The notes under the pieces are model-generated. The model ran no database searches and had not been told where the DNA came from. It saw only the letters and a list, made by a program, of their open reading frames with translations. The position numbers and the translations under genes were made by a program. A stretch of 64,000 bases of DNA from Microbacterium sp. TPD7012. Its GTDB lineage: Bacteria > Actinomycetota > Actinomycetes > Actinomycetales > Microbacteriaceae. The DNA is taken from positions 310,001 through 374,000 of the forward strand of contig NZ_QDFV01000002.1 in NCBI RefSeq assembly GCF_003075395.1. Direction: 5' to 3'. Shown here piece after piece: positions 41,532 to 49,204 of the stretch. Every line of letters starts with the position of its first letter. The first letter of the stretch is position 1.

Positions 41532-41912
41532 TCAGGAATCCCAGTGCCGCAGCTTGTCCGGGTTGCGGACCGACCACAGCGTCACGATGAGCCCGCGCCG
41601 TGCGACCGCGCTGACGGTCGCGACGACCTCGCCGTCGCGCCGCGCCACGATGCCCGGTGCGCCGTTGATGCCCACGACCGCGAGGTCGGGCGGATACGAC
41701 AGCAGCTCGACCGCCGCGACGTCGCGACCGATCAGCTCGCCGCCGAGGTCGAGCGGACCGCCGTCGACGACCATCGTCACCTCGGCGTCGAGCAGCCTCC
41801 GGATCCCGGCCGCATCCTTGACGATCATCGCGGTCGCGAGCGCAGCGACGAGCTCCGCGTCCTGCACGCTCTCACGTCGTCGTCGCCACCACCGAGACGG
41901 ACGTGTCGTCAT
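41532..41912 (-). CDS. SnoaL/NTF2-like protein resembling the ECF41 C-terminal domain
   Basis: A 126-residue protein that begins with a strongly basic stretch (RWWRRRRE) and then looks like an NTF2/SnoaL fold. It carries NPDKL at 117-121 and a DGG segment at 50-52. These echo the DGGGR and NPDKL signatures that ECF41 sigma factors carry in their own C-terminal domain. The ATG at 41912 overlaps the sigma stop (ATGA), so the two are co-translated. It could be a duplicated, free-standing regulatory domain acting in trans on the sigma factor, or an unrelated SnoaL enzyme. Confidence 0.8.
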   Translation of the reverse strand: MTTRPSRWWRRRRESVQDAELVAALATAMIVKDAAGIRRLLDAEVTMVVDGGPLDLGGELIGRDVAAVELLSYPPDLAVVGINGAPGIVARRDGEVVATVSAVARRGLIVTLWSVRNPDKLRHWDS

Positions 41913-42799
41913 CCCCGAACCAGCTCGGCGTTGCCGAGCTTGTCCGGAGCCATGACCCAGAGCACCTGTTCGATGCCGTCCTCTCCCGTGACGACGGTGA
42001 CCAGCGTCGTCACCTCGCCGTCGACGAGGAGAGTCGCCGCAGGTTGGCCGTTCACCTCGACCCAGCCGATGGTCTTCCCCGTCCAGAAGTGATCGGCGAA
42101 GGCGGCGGTGAACTTCGCGACCCGCGTGCGGCCGAACATCGGGATCCGGGCGGCGAGCTTCACCCCGTTGCCGTCGGTGTAGCTGACCACGTCGGCGGCG
42201 AAGATCGATTCGAGGGCGCTCACGTCGCCGCGCTGTGCGGCGGAGAGGAAGGCCTCGAGCAGTCGGCGCTGCTCGCTCTTGCTCGCCTCGGCCTTCCGCG
42301 CCGAGGCGAGGTGACCGCGGGCGCGGCTCACCAGCTGCCGGGCGTTGACCGCCGTCGACGAGATGACCTCGGCGATCCGCGGGTAGGGGTAGTCGAAGGC
42401 CTCGCGCAGCACGTAGGCCGCGCGCTCGGTGGGGGTGAGCTTCTCGAGCAGGATGAGCACCGCGTACTGCAGGGCCTCGCCCTTCTCGGCCCCGAGAGCG
42501 GGGTCGTCGTCGGTGTTGACCGGTTCCGGAAGCCACGGACCGATGTAGGTCTCGCGCCGCGAGTGCGCGGACTGCAGGGCGTTGATGGAGAGCCGGGTGG
42601 TGATCGTCGCGAGGAAGGCGGCGGGTTCGCGGATGTCGGCGCGATCAGTGTTCTGCCAGCGGATCCAGGTCTCCTGCACCATGTCCTCGGCATCCGAGAC
42701 GGTGCCGAGCATCCGATAGGCGATGCCGAAGAGTCGCCGCCTGTGTGCATCGAAGACGGCGATCGCGTCGTCCAGCTCGGTGATCGGCTCCTGCTGCAT
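41909..42799 (-). CDS. ECF41-group RNA polymerase sigma factor (SigJ-like)
   Basis: A 296-residue sigma factor. Sigma-2 is at about 13-80 (AYRMLGTVSDAEDMVQETWIRW), the ECF41 linker motif WLPEP at 89-93, and sigma-4 at about 105-165. A C-terminal SnoaL-like domain follows, with DGNGVK (209-214, a variant of DGGGR) and APDKL (284-288, for NPDKL). In ECF41 factors this extension modulates activity and no classical anti-sigma factor is needed. The ATG at 42799 is chosen over an in-frame ATG at 42889, which lies inside the tandem promoters. Confidence 0.93.
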   Translation of the reverse strand: MQQEPITELDDAIAVFDAHRRRLFGIAYRMLGTVSDAEDMVQETWIRWQNTDRADIREPAAFLATITTRLSINALQSAHSRRETYIGPWLPEPVNTDDDPALGAEKGEALQYAVLILLEKLTPTERAAYVLREAFDYPYPRIAEVISSTAVNARQLVSRARGHLASARKAEASKSEQRRLLEAFLSAAQRGDVSALESIFAADVVSYTDGNGVKLAARIPMFGRTRVAKFTAAFADHFWTGKTIGWVEVNGQPAATLLVDGEVTTLVTVVTGEDGIEQVLWVMAPDKLGNAELVRG

Positions 42800-42861
42800 G
42801 CGGCTCCACCCTTCGTGGTCATCGTACGCGCGCCGTCGCGCACGCACCTGTCTCCAGCTGC

Positions 42862-42923
42862 GACCGGACAGCGGCCGGATCCGTGACACCAGCTGTGACC
42901 GGACAACTCTCGGATCTGTGACA
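42862..42923 (-). promoter_or_regulatory. Tandem ECF41-type promoters of the sigma gene
   Basis: Two copies of the same motif, 35 bp apart, on the minus strand. The first is TGTCACA (42923-42917), 15 nt, CGGTC (42901-42897). The second is TGTCACG (42888-42882), 15 nt, CGGTC (42866-42862). The surrounding bases are also repeated (the -10s are both followed by CACAGCTGG- or GCAGCTGG-like sequence), which suggests a local tandem duplication. They imply autoregulation. Confidence 0.75.
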
Positions 42924-42960
42924 TCGCCCCGTCCGCGCCGTCAGGTGGGAAACTGGAACG

Positions 42961-44268
42961 ATGAGTAATTCGCCCGCAGTCGACGTGATCGCCCCTCTGA
43001 GCGAGGCCGAGGTCCGCCGCATCCGCGAGGACTTCCCGATCCTGCAGACGCAGGTGCAGGGGCATCCGCTCGCCTATCTGGATTCGGGGGCGACCTCGCA
43101 GCGGCCGCTCGCCGTCCTGGATGCCGAGCGCGCGTTCGCGACGACCATGAACTCCGCCGTGCACCGCGGCGCTCACACCCTGGCCGCCGAGGCGACCGAG
43201 CTCTTCGAGGACGCCCGCAGCACGGTGGCGCACTTCGTGGGCGCCGACGACGATGAGATCGTCTGGACCTCGAATGCCACCGAGGCGATCAACCTGGTGG
43301 CCTACTCGCTGTCGAACGCGTCCGTCGGCCGCGGGGGAGCGGCGGCCGGACGACTGCGTCTCCGCGAGGGCGACGAGATCGTCACGACCGAGATGGAGCA
43401 CCACGCCAACCTCATCCCGTGGCAGGAGCTCGCCGCCCGCACCGGTGCGACGCTCCGGGTGATCCCGCTGGATGACGACGGCGCCCTCCGCCTCGACGTC
43501 GCGGCCGACCTCATCACGGAGCGCACGAAGCTCGTCGCGTTCACGCACGTCTCGAACGTGCTCGGCGTGATCAATCCGGTCGATCAGCTCGTCGCGCTCG
43601 CCCGGGGGGTCGGAGCGCTGACTCTGCTCGACGCCTGCCAGTCGGCCCCGCATCTGCCTCTCGACGTGCGCGCGCTCGACGTCGACTTCGCCGTGCTCTC
43701 CGGCCACAAGATGCTCGGCCCCACGGGCATCGGCGCGCTGTACGGTCGGCGTGCGCTGCTGGAGGCCATGCCGCCGTTCCTCACCGGCGGCTCGATGATC
43801 ACCACCGTCACCACGACCGAGGCCGAGTACCTTCCGCCGCCGCAGCGGTTCGAGGCCGGAACGCAGCGCGTCTCGCAGGCGATCGCGCTCGCCGCCGCGG
43901 TGGACTACCTGACGACTGTCGGGATGCCGCGCATCGCGGCCCATGAGGCGGCGTTCGGTCGGCGACTCGTCGACGGACTCGCCGCGATCGACGGCGTGCG
44001 CGTCCTCGGCGCCGGTATCGATCTGCCGCGGGTCGGGCTCGCGAGCTTCGACGTCGCCGGCATCCACTCGCACGACGTGGGCCAGTACCTCGACGACCTC
44101 GGCATCGCCGTGCGCGTCGGGCACCACTGCGCCCAGCCGTTGCATCGCCGCCTCGGCGTCACCTCGTCGACGCGGGCGAGCACCTATCTCTACACGACGG
44201 ATGCCGAGGTCGACGCGGTGATCGACGGCGTCGCCGGCGCGATCGACTTCTTCCGGAGGGGCGCATGA
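42961..44268 (+). CDS. sufS: Cysteine desulfurase SufS
   Basis: A 435-residue PLP enzyme, class V aminotransferase fold, that takes sulfur from cysteine for Fe-S cluster assembly. The PLP lysine is Lys250 in SGHKMLGPTGIG, the active cysteine is Cys390 in RVGHHCAQP, and TEMEHHANLIPWQ is typical of SufS. It is followed with a 4-nt overlap by sufU, the usual pair in Gram-positives. It is divergent from the ECF41 operon. Confidence 0.94.
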   Translation: MSNSPAVDVIAPLSEAEVRRIREDFPILQTQVQGHPLAYLDSGATSQRPLAVLDAERAFATTMNSAVHRGAHTLAAEATELFEDARSTVAHFVGADDDEIVWTSNATEAINLVAYSLSNASVGRGGAAAGRLRLREGDEIVTTEMEHHANLIPWQELAARTGATLRVIPLDDDGALRLDVAADLITERTKLVAFTHVSNVLGVINPVDQLVALARGVGALTLLDACQSAPHLPLDVRALDVDFAVLSGHKMLGPTGIGALYGRRALLEAMPPFLTGGSMITTVTTTEAEYLPPPQRFEAGTQRVSQAIALAAAVDYLTTVGMPRIAAHEAAFGRRLVDGLAAIDGVRVLGAGIDLPRVGLASFDVAGIHSHDVGQYLDDLGIAVRVGHHCAQPLHRRLGVTSSTRASTYLYTTDAEVDAVIDGVAGAIDFFRRGA

Positions 44269-44699
44269 GCGATCTGCAGAATCTGTACCAGGAGCTGATC
44301 CTCGACCATTCCCGCACGCCGCACGGGTACGGGCTGCGTGACGAGATCCCCGCGCAGTCGCATCAGGTGAACCCGACGTGCGGGGATGAGGTGACCCTGC
44401 AGGTGCACCGCGCCGCCGACGGGACCGTCGAGGCGATCGCCTGGGAGGGGCACGGCTGCGCGATCTCGCAGGCCTCCGCCTCTCTGCTCGCCGAACTCGC
44501 GGAGGGTCTCTCGGTCGAGCAGCTCGAGATCCGGATCGCGGCGTTCCGCGAGGCCATGCGCTCGCGGGGGAAGATCGAACCCGACGAGGAGCTGCTGGGC
44601 GACGCGGCCGCGCTCGGCGGGGTCTCGAAGTACGTGGCCAGGGTCAAGTGCGCGATGCTCGCCTGGGTCGCCGCCGAGGACGCGCTGACGCGGAGCTGA
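44265..44699 (+). CDS. sufU: SufU sulfur-transfer/scaffold protein
   Basis: A 144-residue zinc-dependent sulfurtransferase that accepts persulfide from SufS. The conserved cysteines are Cys39 (NPTCGDEV), Cys65 (GHGCAISQAS) and Cys129 (VKCAMLAW), as in the family. It starts 4 nt before the sufS stop. No other suf genes follow. Confidence 0.94.
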   Translation: MSDLQNLYQELILDHSRTPHGYGLRDEIPAQSHQVNPTCGDEVTLQVHRAADGTVEAIAWEGHGCAISQASASLLAELAEGLSVEQLEIRIAAFREAMRSRGKIEPDEELLGDAAALGGVSKYVARVKCAMLAWVAAEDALTRS

Positions 44700-44769
44700 C
44701 TCCGCGCGGGACGCGGTCACACGGCGTCACGTCCGGGAATAGCCCCGGCGCTGCGGCGTTGCCCCGAGC

Positions 44770-45411
44770 ATGACAACTCTCGGAATCATCGGTGCAGGAC
44801 ACATCGGCAGCCAGGTCGCGCGGGTCGCGGTGGCGAACGGCTACGACGTGGTGATCGCCAACTCGCGCGGCCCGGAGACGCTCGCCGACCTCGTCGCAGA
44901 GCTCGGACCGCGGGCGACCGCGGCGACCGCGGCAGAGGCGGCGACGGCCGGCGATGCCGTCGTCGTGACGGTGCCCCTGCACGCGATCGATCGCCTGCCG
45001 GTCGAGGAGCTGGCAGGCAAGATCGTCCTCGACACCAACAACTACTACTTCGAGCGGGACGGCCACATCGAGGCGCTCGACAAGGGCGAGACGACGACGT
45101 CGGAGCTGCTGCAGCGCCAGCTTCCCACCTCGAGGATCGCCAAGGCGTTCAACCACATCTACGCCGCCGCGATCACGAGCGAGGGGACCCCGGCCGGCAC
45201 CCCCGACCGCCGGGCGCTCGCCACCGCGGGTGACGATGCCGAGGCCGTGGCCTTCGTCACGCGCTTCTACGACCAGGCCGGGTTCGACACCGTCAACGTC
45301 GGACCGCTCAGCGAATCCTGGCGCGTCGAGCGCGACCGTCCGGCGTACGTCGTGCGGCAGAACGCCGAGGAGCTCGAGGCCAACCTCGCGATCGCGAACC
45401 GCCTGCCCTGA
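44770..45411 (+). CDS. NADP-dependent F420-reductase-like oxidoreductase
   Basis: A 213-residue Rossmann protein with TLGIIGAGHIGSQVARVAV at residues 3-21 and the family segments VVIANSRGPETL and VVTVPLHAIDRLP. It belongs to the coenzyme F420-dependent NADP oxidoreductase family; actual F420 use is not proven. It follows sufU by 70 nt and may be a separate unit. Confidence 0.85.
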   Translation: MTTLGIIGAGHIGSQVARVAVANGYDVVIANSRGPETLADLVAELGPRATAATAAEAATAGDAVVVTVPLHAIDRLPVEELAGKIVLDTNNYYFERDGHIEALDKGETTTSELLQRQLPTSRIAKAFNHIYAAAITSEGTPAGTPDRRALATAGDDAEAVAFVTRFYDQAGFDTVNVGPLSESWRVERDRPAYVVRQNAEELEANLAIANRLP

Positions 45412-45449
45412 ACGGCGGCCCCGCCGCCCGTGGTCCCCTCCCGTCACGG

Positions 45450-45461
45450 TTGGGATACCAA
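45450..45461. promoter_or_regulatory. GntR-type operator
   Basis: TTGGGATACCAA (TTGG-N4-CCAA) is followed by a third half-like TTGG at 45465-45468. The site lies 39 bp before the GntR gene and resembles FCD-subfamily operators, so autoregulation is likely. Confidence 0.5.
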
Positions 45462-45499
45462 AAGTTGGTGAACCGTCGTCCAGGTGAGAGAATGCGGAC

Positions 45500-46159
45500 A
45501 TGACGGCGGCGGGGGCGACCGGCGAACTGGAGTCGGTGAGGGTGACGCGTATTCTGCGCGACGACATCGTCCTGGGCCGACGCCTTCCGGGATCGCGACT
45601 CGTCGAACGGGACATCGCGGCCGAGCTCGATGTCTCGCGCCTCCCGGTGCGTGAGGCCATCCGCACGCTGGTCTCGGAGGGTGTCGTCGTCGCGCGACCG
45701 CGCAGCTGGGCCGTCGTGCGGGAATTCACGCAGCGCGACATCAGGGACTTCGCCGAGGTGCGCGAGTCCGTCGAGACGCTCATCTTCGTGTTCGCGGCCG
45801 AGCGACATGATGAAGCCGGCATCGTGCGACTCCGGGACGTGTATGAGCGGGAGCTCGCCGCCGCGCAGGCTGGTGACGCGGAGGCCGCCCGGATGGCGGC
45901 CGGGGAGTTCCACGAGGTCGCGGCCGTCCTCGCCGGGAACGACATGCTGTGCGAACTGATCGACGTCTTCGCGACACGTCTGCGCTGGCTGTTCGGGCAG
46001 CACGACGATCTGCTGGCGATGGCGGCCGAGCACCGCGCGATCCTCGAGGCCATCAGCGCCCGCGACACGGATGCGCTGCGCCGCATCGTCCCCGAGCATC
46101 TCGCGAGCGGCCAGCTGGCGGCCCAGCTGCGGCTCGCGGACAACGACGTCGTGATCTGA
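45500..46159 (+). CDS. GntR-family regulator (FCD subfamily)
   Basis: A 219-residue regulator. The N-terminal winged helix (about 12-75) includes GSRLVERDIAAELDVSRLPVREAIRTL. An all-helical FCD effector domain (about 85-210) has EFHEVAAVLAGN and EHRAILEAI, whose histidines and acidic residues normally bind a metal. The regulon is not evident; its own promoter carries a TTGG-N4-CCAA site. Confidence 0.9.
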   Translation: MTAAGATGELESVRVTRILRDDIVLGRRLPGSRLVERDIAAELDVSRLPVREAIRTLVSEGVVVARPRSWAVVREFTQRDIRDFAEVRESVETLIFVFAAERHDEAGIVRLRDVYERELAAAQAGDAEAARMAAGEFHEVAAVLAGNDMLCELIDVFATRLRWLFGQHDDLLAMAAEHRAILEAISARDTDALRRIVPEHLASGQLAAQLRLADNDVVI

Positions 46160-46265
46160 CCCGGCGACGCGCGAGCGGCGACGGGGTGGGTCGGCCCGCG
46201 CCCCAGTTGTATATTGGGCACATCGGAACGGTTCCGGAGCTGTCGCGATTGCCCTGGGGAGCGAG

Positions 46266-46511
46266 ATGCGGAATCTTGCTGTCGTCGTCGGAAGCCTGCT
46301 GCTGGTCGGCGGAGCCGTCGTCGTGATGGTCGCCGATCAGGAGCGCGCCTCGGCCGTCGCCGAGGTGAAGGCGCAGATCGAGCAGGTCGAGCAGGAGCTC
46401 GATGCGTCGCGCGGCGAGAACCTCGAGCTGGCCGAGAAGCTCACGACGTTGCGCTCTCAGATCGCCGAACAGGACGCCAAGCTCGCCGACACCACCGGAT
46501 TCCTGAAGTAA
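46266..46511 (+). CDS. Small membrane-anchored coiled-coil protein
   Basis: An 81-residue protein. An N-terminal hydrophobic segment (residues 4-22) is followed by a heptad-rich acidic coiled coil to about residue 70 (SAVAEVKAQIEQVEQELDAS and beyond). A GGGGAGCGAG ribosome site precedes the ATG. Its stop overlaps the start of the HExxH protein by one base, so the two are probably made together and may form a complex outside the membrane. Confidence 0.75.
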   Translation: MRNLAVVVGSLLLVGGAVVVMVADQERASAVAEVKAQIEQVEQELDASRGENLELAEKLTTLRSQIAEQDAKLADTTGFLK

Positions 46512-47380
46512 TGCGCCGGATGCTGGCGGTCATGGTCGTGTCCGCGATCCTGCTCTGCGCCGGCATCGCGGCGCGCGCCGCCGGACTCGACCAGGAGCGG
46601 GCGGAGGCCGTCGCTGAGCTCCGTGCGCTGGCAGCCCAGTCGCACTCCGCCGCGCAGCGCACCGACTACCTCGAAGGCGCCGTCGACCGGGCCGAGCAGG
46701 ACGCGGAGGATCGTGCTGCCGTGCTGGAGGTGCGCCCGGCATTCGTCACCGAGCTCGCGGGGTTGAGCGCGGCGCTCGACGGGGCGCAGGGGAAGGTCGA
46801 CACCGCGACGCATCTCGCGTCGGCGCTCTCGACACAGCAGACGGTCCTCGCGGAGAAGGCGGATCCCGCCACCGTGGTGGCGGCGACGGCGACGATCCAC
46901 GCACTGACCGCCAAGGTCGGCTCCGAGGTGGCGAGCTGGGAGTCGGTCCAGGCCGCGCAGTATGCCGGCCCCGACGGCCCCCCGTGGGCGACGAGCGGTC
47001 CGGGCGGCTACGCCAGGGTGCGCGCGGCTCTCGACCGCGTCGGGGGTGCGGGTGTGGGTCTCTACGAGTCGTCGTCCTGCGCCGGTGGGAGCGCGCCGGC
47101 CTGTGCGAACAGCAACGGGTACATCAAGTACCGCGCCGATGTCGCCGACTGGGACGAGGGGCGGTTGAACTGGGCGATGGCGCACGAGCTCGCGCACATC
47201 TACCAGTTCCGCGTCTGGGGCTCCCTGACCTCGTCGTCGGCGTACGACTCGATGTTCGGGTCCGATCCCGAGTTCCTGGCGAACTGTATGGCCGTGGTCC
47301 GCGGCTATCCGGGCTCGGTCGGCTGCGACGGCGATCAGCAGGCCTGGGCATCCGGGATCTGGGTCGGCGCGGTCCAGTGA
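46511..47380 (+). CDS. Secreted or membrane-anchored HExxH protein with coiled coil
   Basis: A 289-residue protein with an N-terminal hydrophobic signal or anchor (4-24), a long helical coiled-coil region (about 28-150), and a small C-terminal domain. The latter has the zinc-peptidase-like motif MAHELAHIYQF (HELAH at 225-229) and Glu254 in DPEFLANC as a possible third ligand. Four cysteines in the last ~100 residues could form disulfides. It overlaps the upstream coiled-coil gene by one base. A zinc peptidase is likely, but I do not recognise the exact family. Confidence 0.75.
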   Translation: MRRMLAVMVVSAILLCAGIAARAAGLDQERAEAVAELRALAAQSHSAAQRTDYLEGAVDRAEQDAEDRAAVLEVRPAFVTELAGLSAALDGAQGKVDTATHLASALSTQQTVLAEKADPATVVAATATIHALTAKVGSEVASWESVQAAQYAGPDGPPWATSGPGGYARVRAALDRVGGAGVGLYESSSCAGGSAPACANSNGYIKYRADVADWDEGRLNWAMAHELAHIYQFRVWGSLTSSSAYDSMFGSDPEFLANCMAVVRGYPGSVGCDGDQQAWASGIWVGAVQ

Positions 47381-47396
47381 CCGCTCTGTCGCGCGG

Positions 47397-48236
47397 TCAG
47401 GCGACGGGCGTCGTCGTGTCGATCGCCGCGCGCAGGGGCCGGCGCATCGCCCGCCAGTAGCCCGACGGCGTGGCGCGCACCAGCACGTCGATCAGGCGGG
47501 CCTCGCGCCCGACCATCGTGCGCGCCGCGCGGCGCTCCGTCGCGCGGATGATCCGGGCCGCGGCATCCGTGGGCTCGGTGTGGTACATCGCCGCCTGCGC
47601 GGCGGCGGCTCGCGCGGCGACATCGGGATCGATCGCCGCGGCGTAGCGGCCGTGCAGGATGATCCCGGTGCGCACGCCGGCGGGATACACCGCGCCGACC
47701 GAGACCGTGCTGCCCTCGAGCTCGTGCCGCAGCGCCTCGGAGAACGCCCGCACCGCGAACTTGCTCATCGCGTAGGGGATCCGTCCCGCGGGAGCGGCCA
47801 GGGCGTAGACGCTGGCGAGGTGGGTGATGTGCGCGGCGGGGACTGCGCGCAGCGCCGGGAGCAGCGCCTTGGTGACCGAGACCGTTCCCCAGAGGTTGAC
47901 GTCGGTGAGCCAGCGCATCTCCTCCATCGTGAGCTGGTCGAGGGTGCCCAGCATCGACGAGCCGGCGCAGGTGATCAGCGCGTTGATGCGCGGGTGCACG
48001 CCCGTGATCTCCGCGACGCCGGCGAACACGGCGTCATCGTCGCGGAGGTCGATGACGTGCGTCGTGACCGTGGACCCGCGCAGCCCGTCGGCCAGCGCCG
48101 ACAGGGCCGCCGCGTCGTGGTCGATCAGCGCGAGATGCGCTCCGCGGGCCGCGAGGAGTCGGGCGATGTCTGCACCCATGCCGTTCGCCGCCCCCGTGAT
48201 CACGGTGGTGCTGCCGACCAGGTCGAGATGCTTCAT
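47397..48236 (-). CDS. Short-chain dehydrogenase/reductase
   Basis: A 279-residue classical SDR with the cofactor motif TGAANGMG (14-21), the NAG-like CAGSS at about 90, and the catalytic Ser142, Tyr155 and Lys159. The substrate is unknown. It is convergent with the HExxH gene, with about 16 nt between the stops. Confidence 0.9.
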   Translation of the reverse strand: MKHLDLVGSTTVITGAANGMGADIARLLAARGAHLALIDHDAAALSALADGLRGSTVTTHVIDLRDDDAVFAGVAEITGVHPRINALITCAGSSMLGTLDQLTMEEMRWLTDVNLWGTVSVTKALLPALRAVPAAHITHLASVYALAAPAGRIPYAMSKFAVRAFSEALRHELEGSTVSVGAVYPAGVRTGIILHGRYAAAIDPDVAARAAAAQAAMYHTEPTDAAARIIRATERRAARTMVGREARLIDVLVRATPSGYWRAMRRPLRAAIDTTTPVA

Positions 48237-48367
48237 GCGGCCTCCTGCGGACGCGTCACGGGTCGCACCGGGCGAATGTCGGACCGATGGGGGATGCTGA
48301 ACCGGTACCCATTCTCACCCACACCGCTCCGGCGGCATACCGGTACGCTCGAGGAGAGGAGGTCGCG

Positions 48368-48952
48368 GTGGGACGAACAGCGGATGCCATCGCCGAAGGC
48401 GTTGCGATCGCGACCGCTGCCGCGCGCCTCGCCGTGAAGAACCACATCCTCGTCGGCACCATCGCCGAGGACGGCGTCTTCGACACCGACAAGTACATCG
48501 CCGATGCCAGGGAGGCGCTCGGGGCGATGGCCGCCGAGGCCGAAGAGGCCGCTGCGAACGTGACCGCCCTGCGCAAGCGCGCTCGCGGTCGTCACTCCGA
48601 TCCGCACGGCACCCACGACTACCGCGACCGCGATGTGCGCAACCTCCGCCGACGGGCCAAGCAGTCCACCGGCGTCGCCGTGAAGCTGCGCGAGATCATG
48701 CAGGACCGGCAGCGGCTGAGCGTCATCGTCGAAGAGGCGCGCGAGGCCGCCTGGGCCGACGTGCGGCACAACCTCGACCGTCGCCTACGGGTGGAGGGCA
48801 TGCGTCCTGACCAGGATCCGGAGTACGGCAAGATGCGCGAGGCGCGCATGCAGGCGCTCCGTCTCGTCGACCTCCAGGCACTGTCGTCCGAGCAGCGTGC
48901 ACGGGCGAAGCGCCGCAAGAAGCAGGAGACGGCCGACGCTGCGTCGGAGTGA
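48368..48952 (+). CDS. Charged helical protein of unknown function
   Basis: A 194-residue protein rich in Ala, Arg and Glu, predicted almost all alpha-helical, ending with a basic KRRKKQE tail. The GTG at 48368 is preferred because the very strong site GAGGAGAGGAGG lies just upstream; a GTG at 48287 has none. It has no signal peptide and I do not recognise the family. The tRNA-Arg gene follows it. Confidence 0.7.
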   Translation: MGRTADAIAEGVAIATAAARLAVKNHILVGTIAEDGVFDTDKYIADAREALGAMAAEAEEAAANVTALRKRARGRHSDPHGTHDYRDRDVRNLRRRAKQSTGVAVKLREIMQDRQRLSVIVEEAREAAWADVRHNLDRRLRVEGMRPDQDPEYGKMREARMQALRLVDLQALSSEQRARAKRRKKQETADAASE

Positions 48953-49029
48953 GGCCTCGTTTCGCTTTCGCGTCGGGACTGTTGTAGGCTTATCGTCGGC
49001 CCGCTGAGCTTCACCGCAGCGCGAGTCAT

Positions 49030-49102
49030 GCGCCCGTAGCTCAATGGATAGAGCATCTGACTACGGATCAGAAGGTTAGGGGTTCGAGTCCCTTCGGGCG
49101 CA
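49030..49102 (+). tRNA. tRNA-Arg (anticodon ACG)
   Basis: A 73-nt tRNA gene without encoded CCA. The 7-bp acceptor stem pairs GCGCCCG with CGGGCGC. The anticodon stem TCTGA/TCAGA holds loop CTACGGA with anticodon ACG at 49063-49065. The T-arm holds GTTCGAGTC. A TTGTAGGCT promoter-like sequence lies about 40 bp upstream. Confidence 0.97.
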
Positions 49103-49122
49103 CACTGTGTTGAGACAGTGAC

Positions 49123-49154
49123 AGAGACCCCGTCGCGAAAGCGACGGGGTCTCT
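49123..49154 (+). terminator. Terminator of the tRNA-Arg gene
   Basis: A perfect 14-bp stem (49123-49136 with 49141-49154) is capped by a GAAA tetraloop, 20 nt after the tRNA. Confidence 0.85.
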
Positions 49155-49204
49155 GCTTCGTCCGGGGTCTCGCGTGCGACCGGGCGGTGCTCCCGACCCG
49201 CTCA

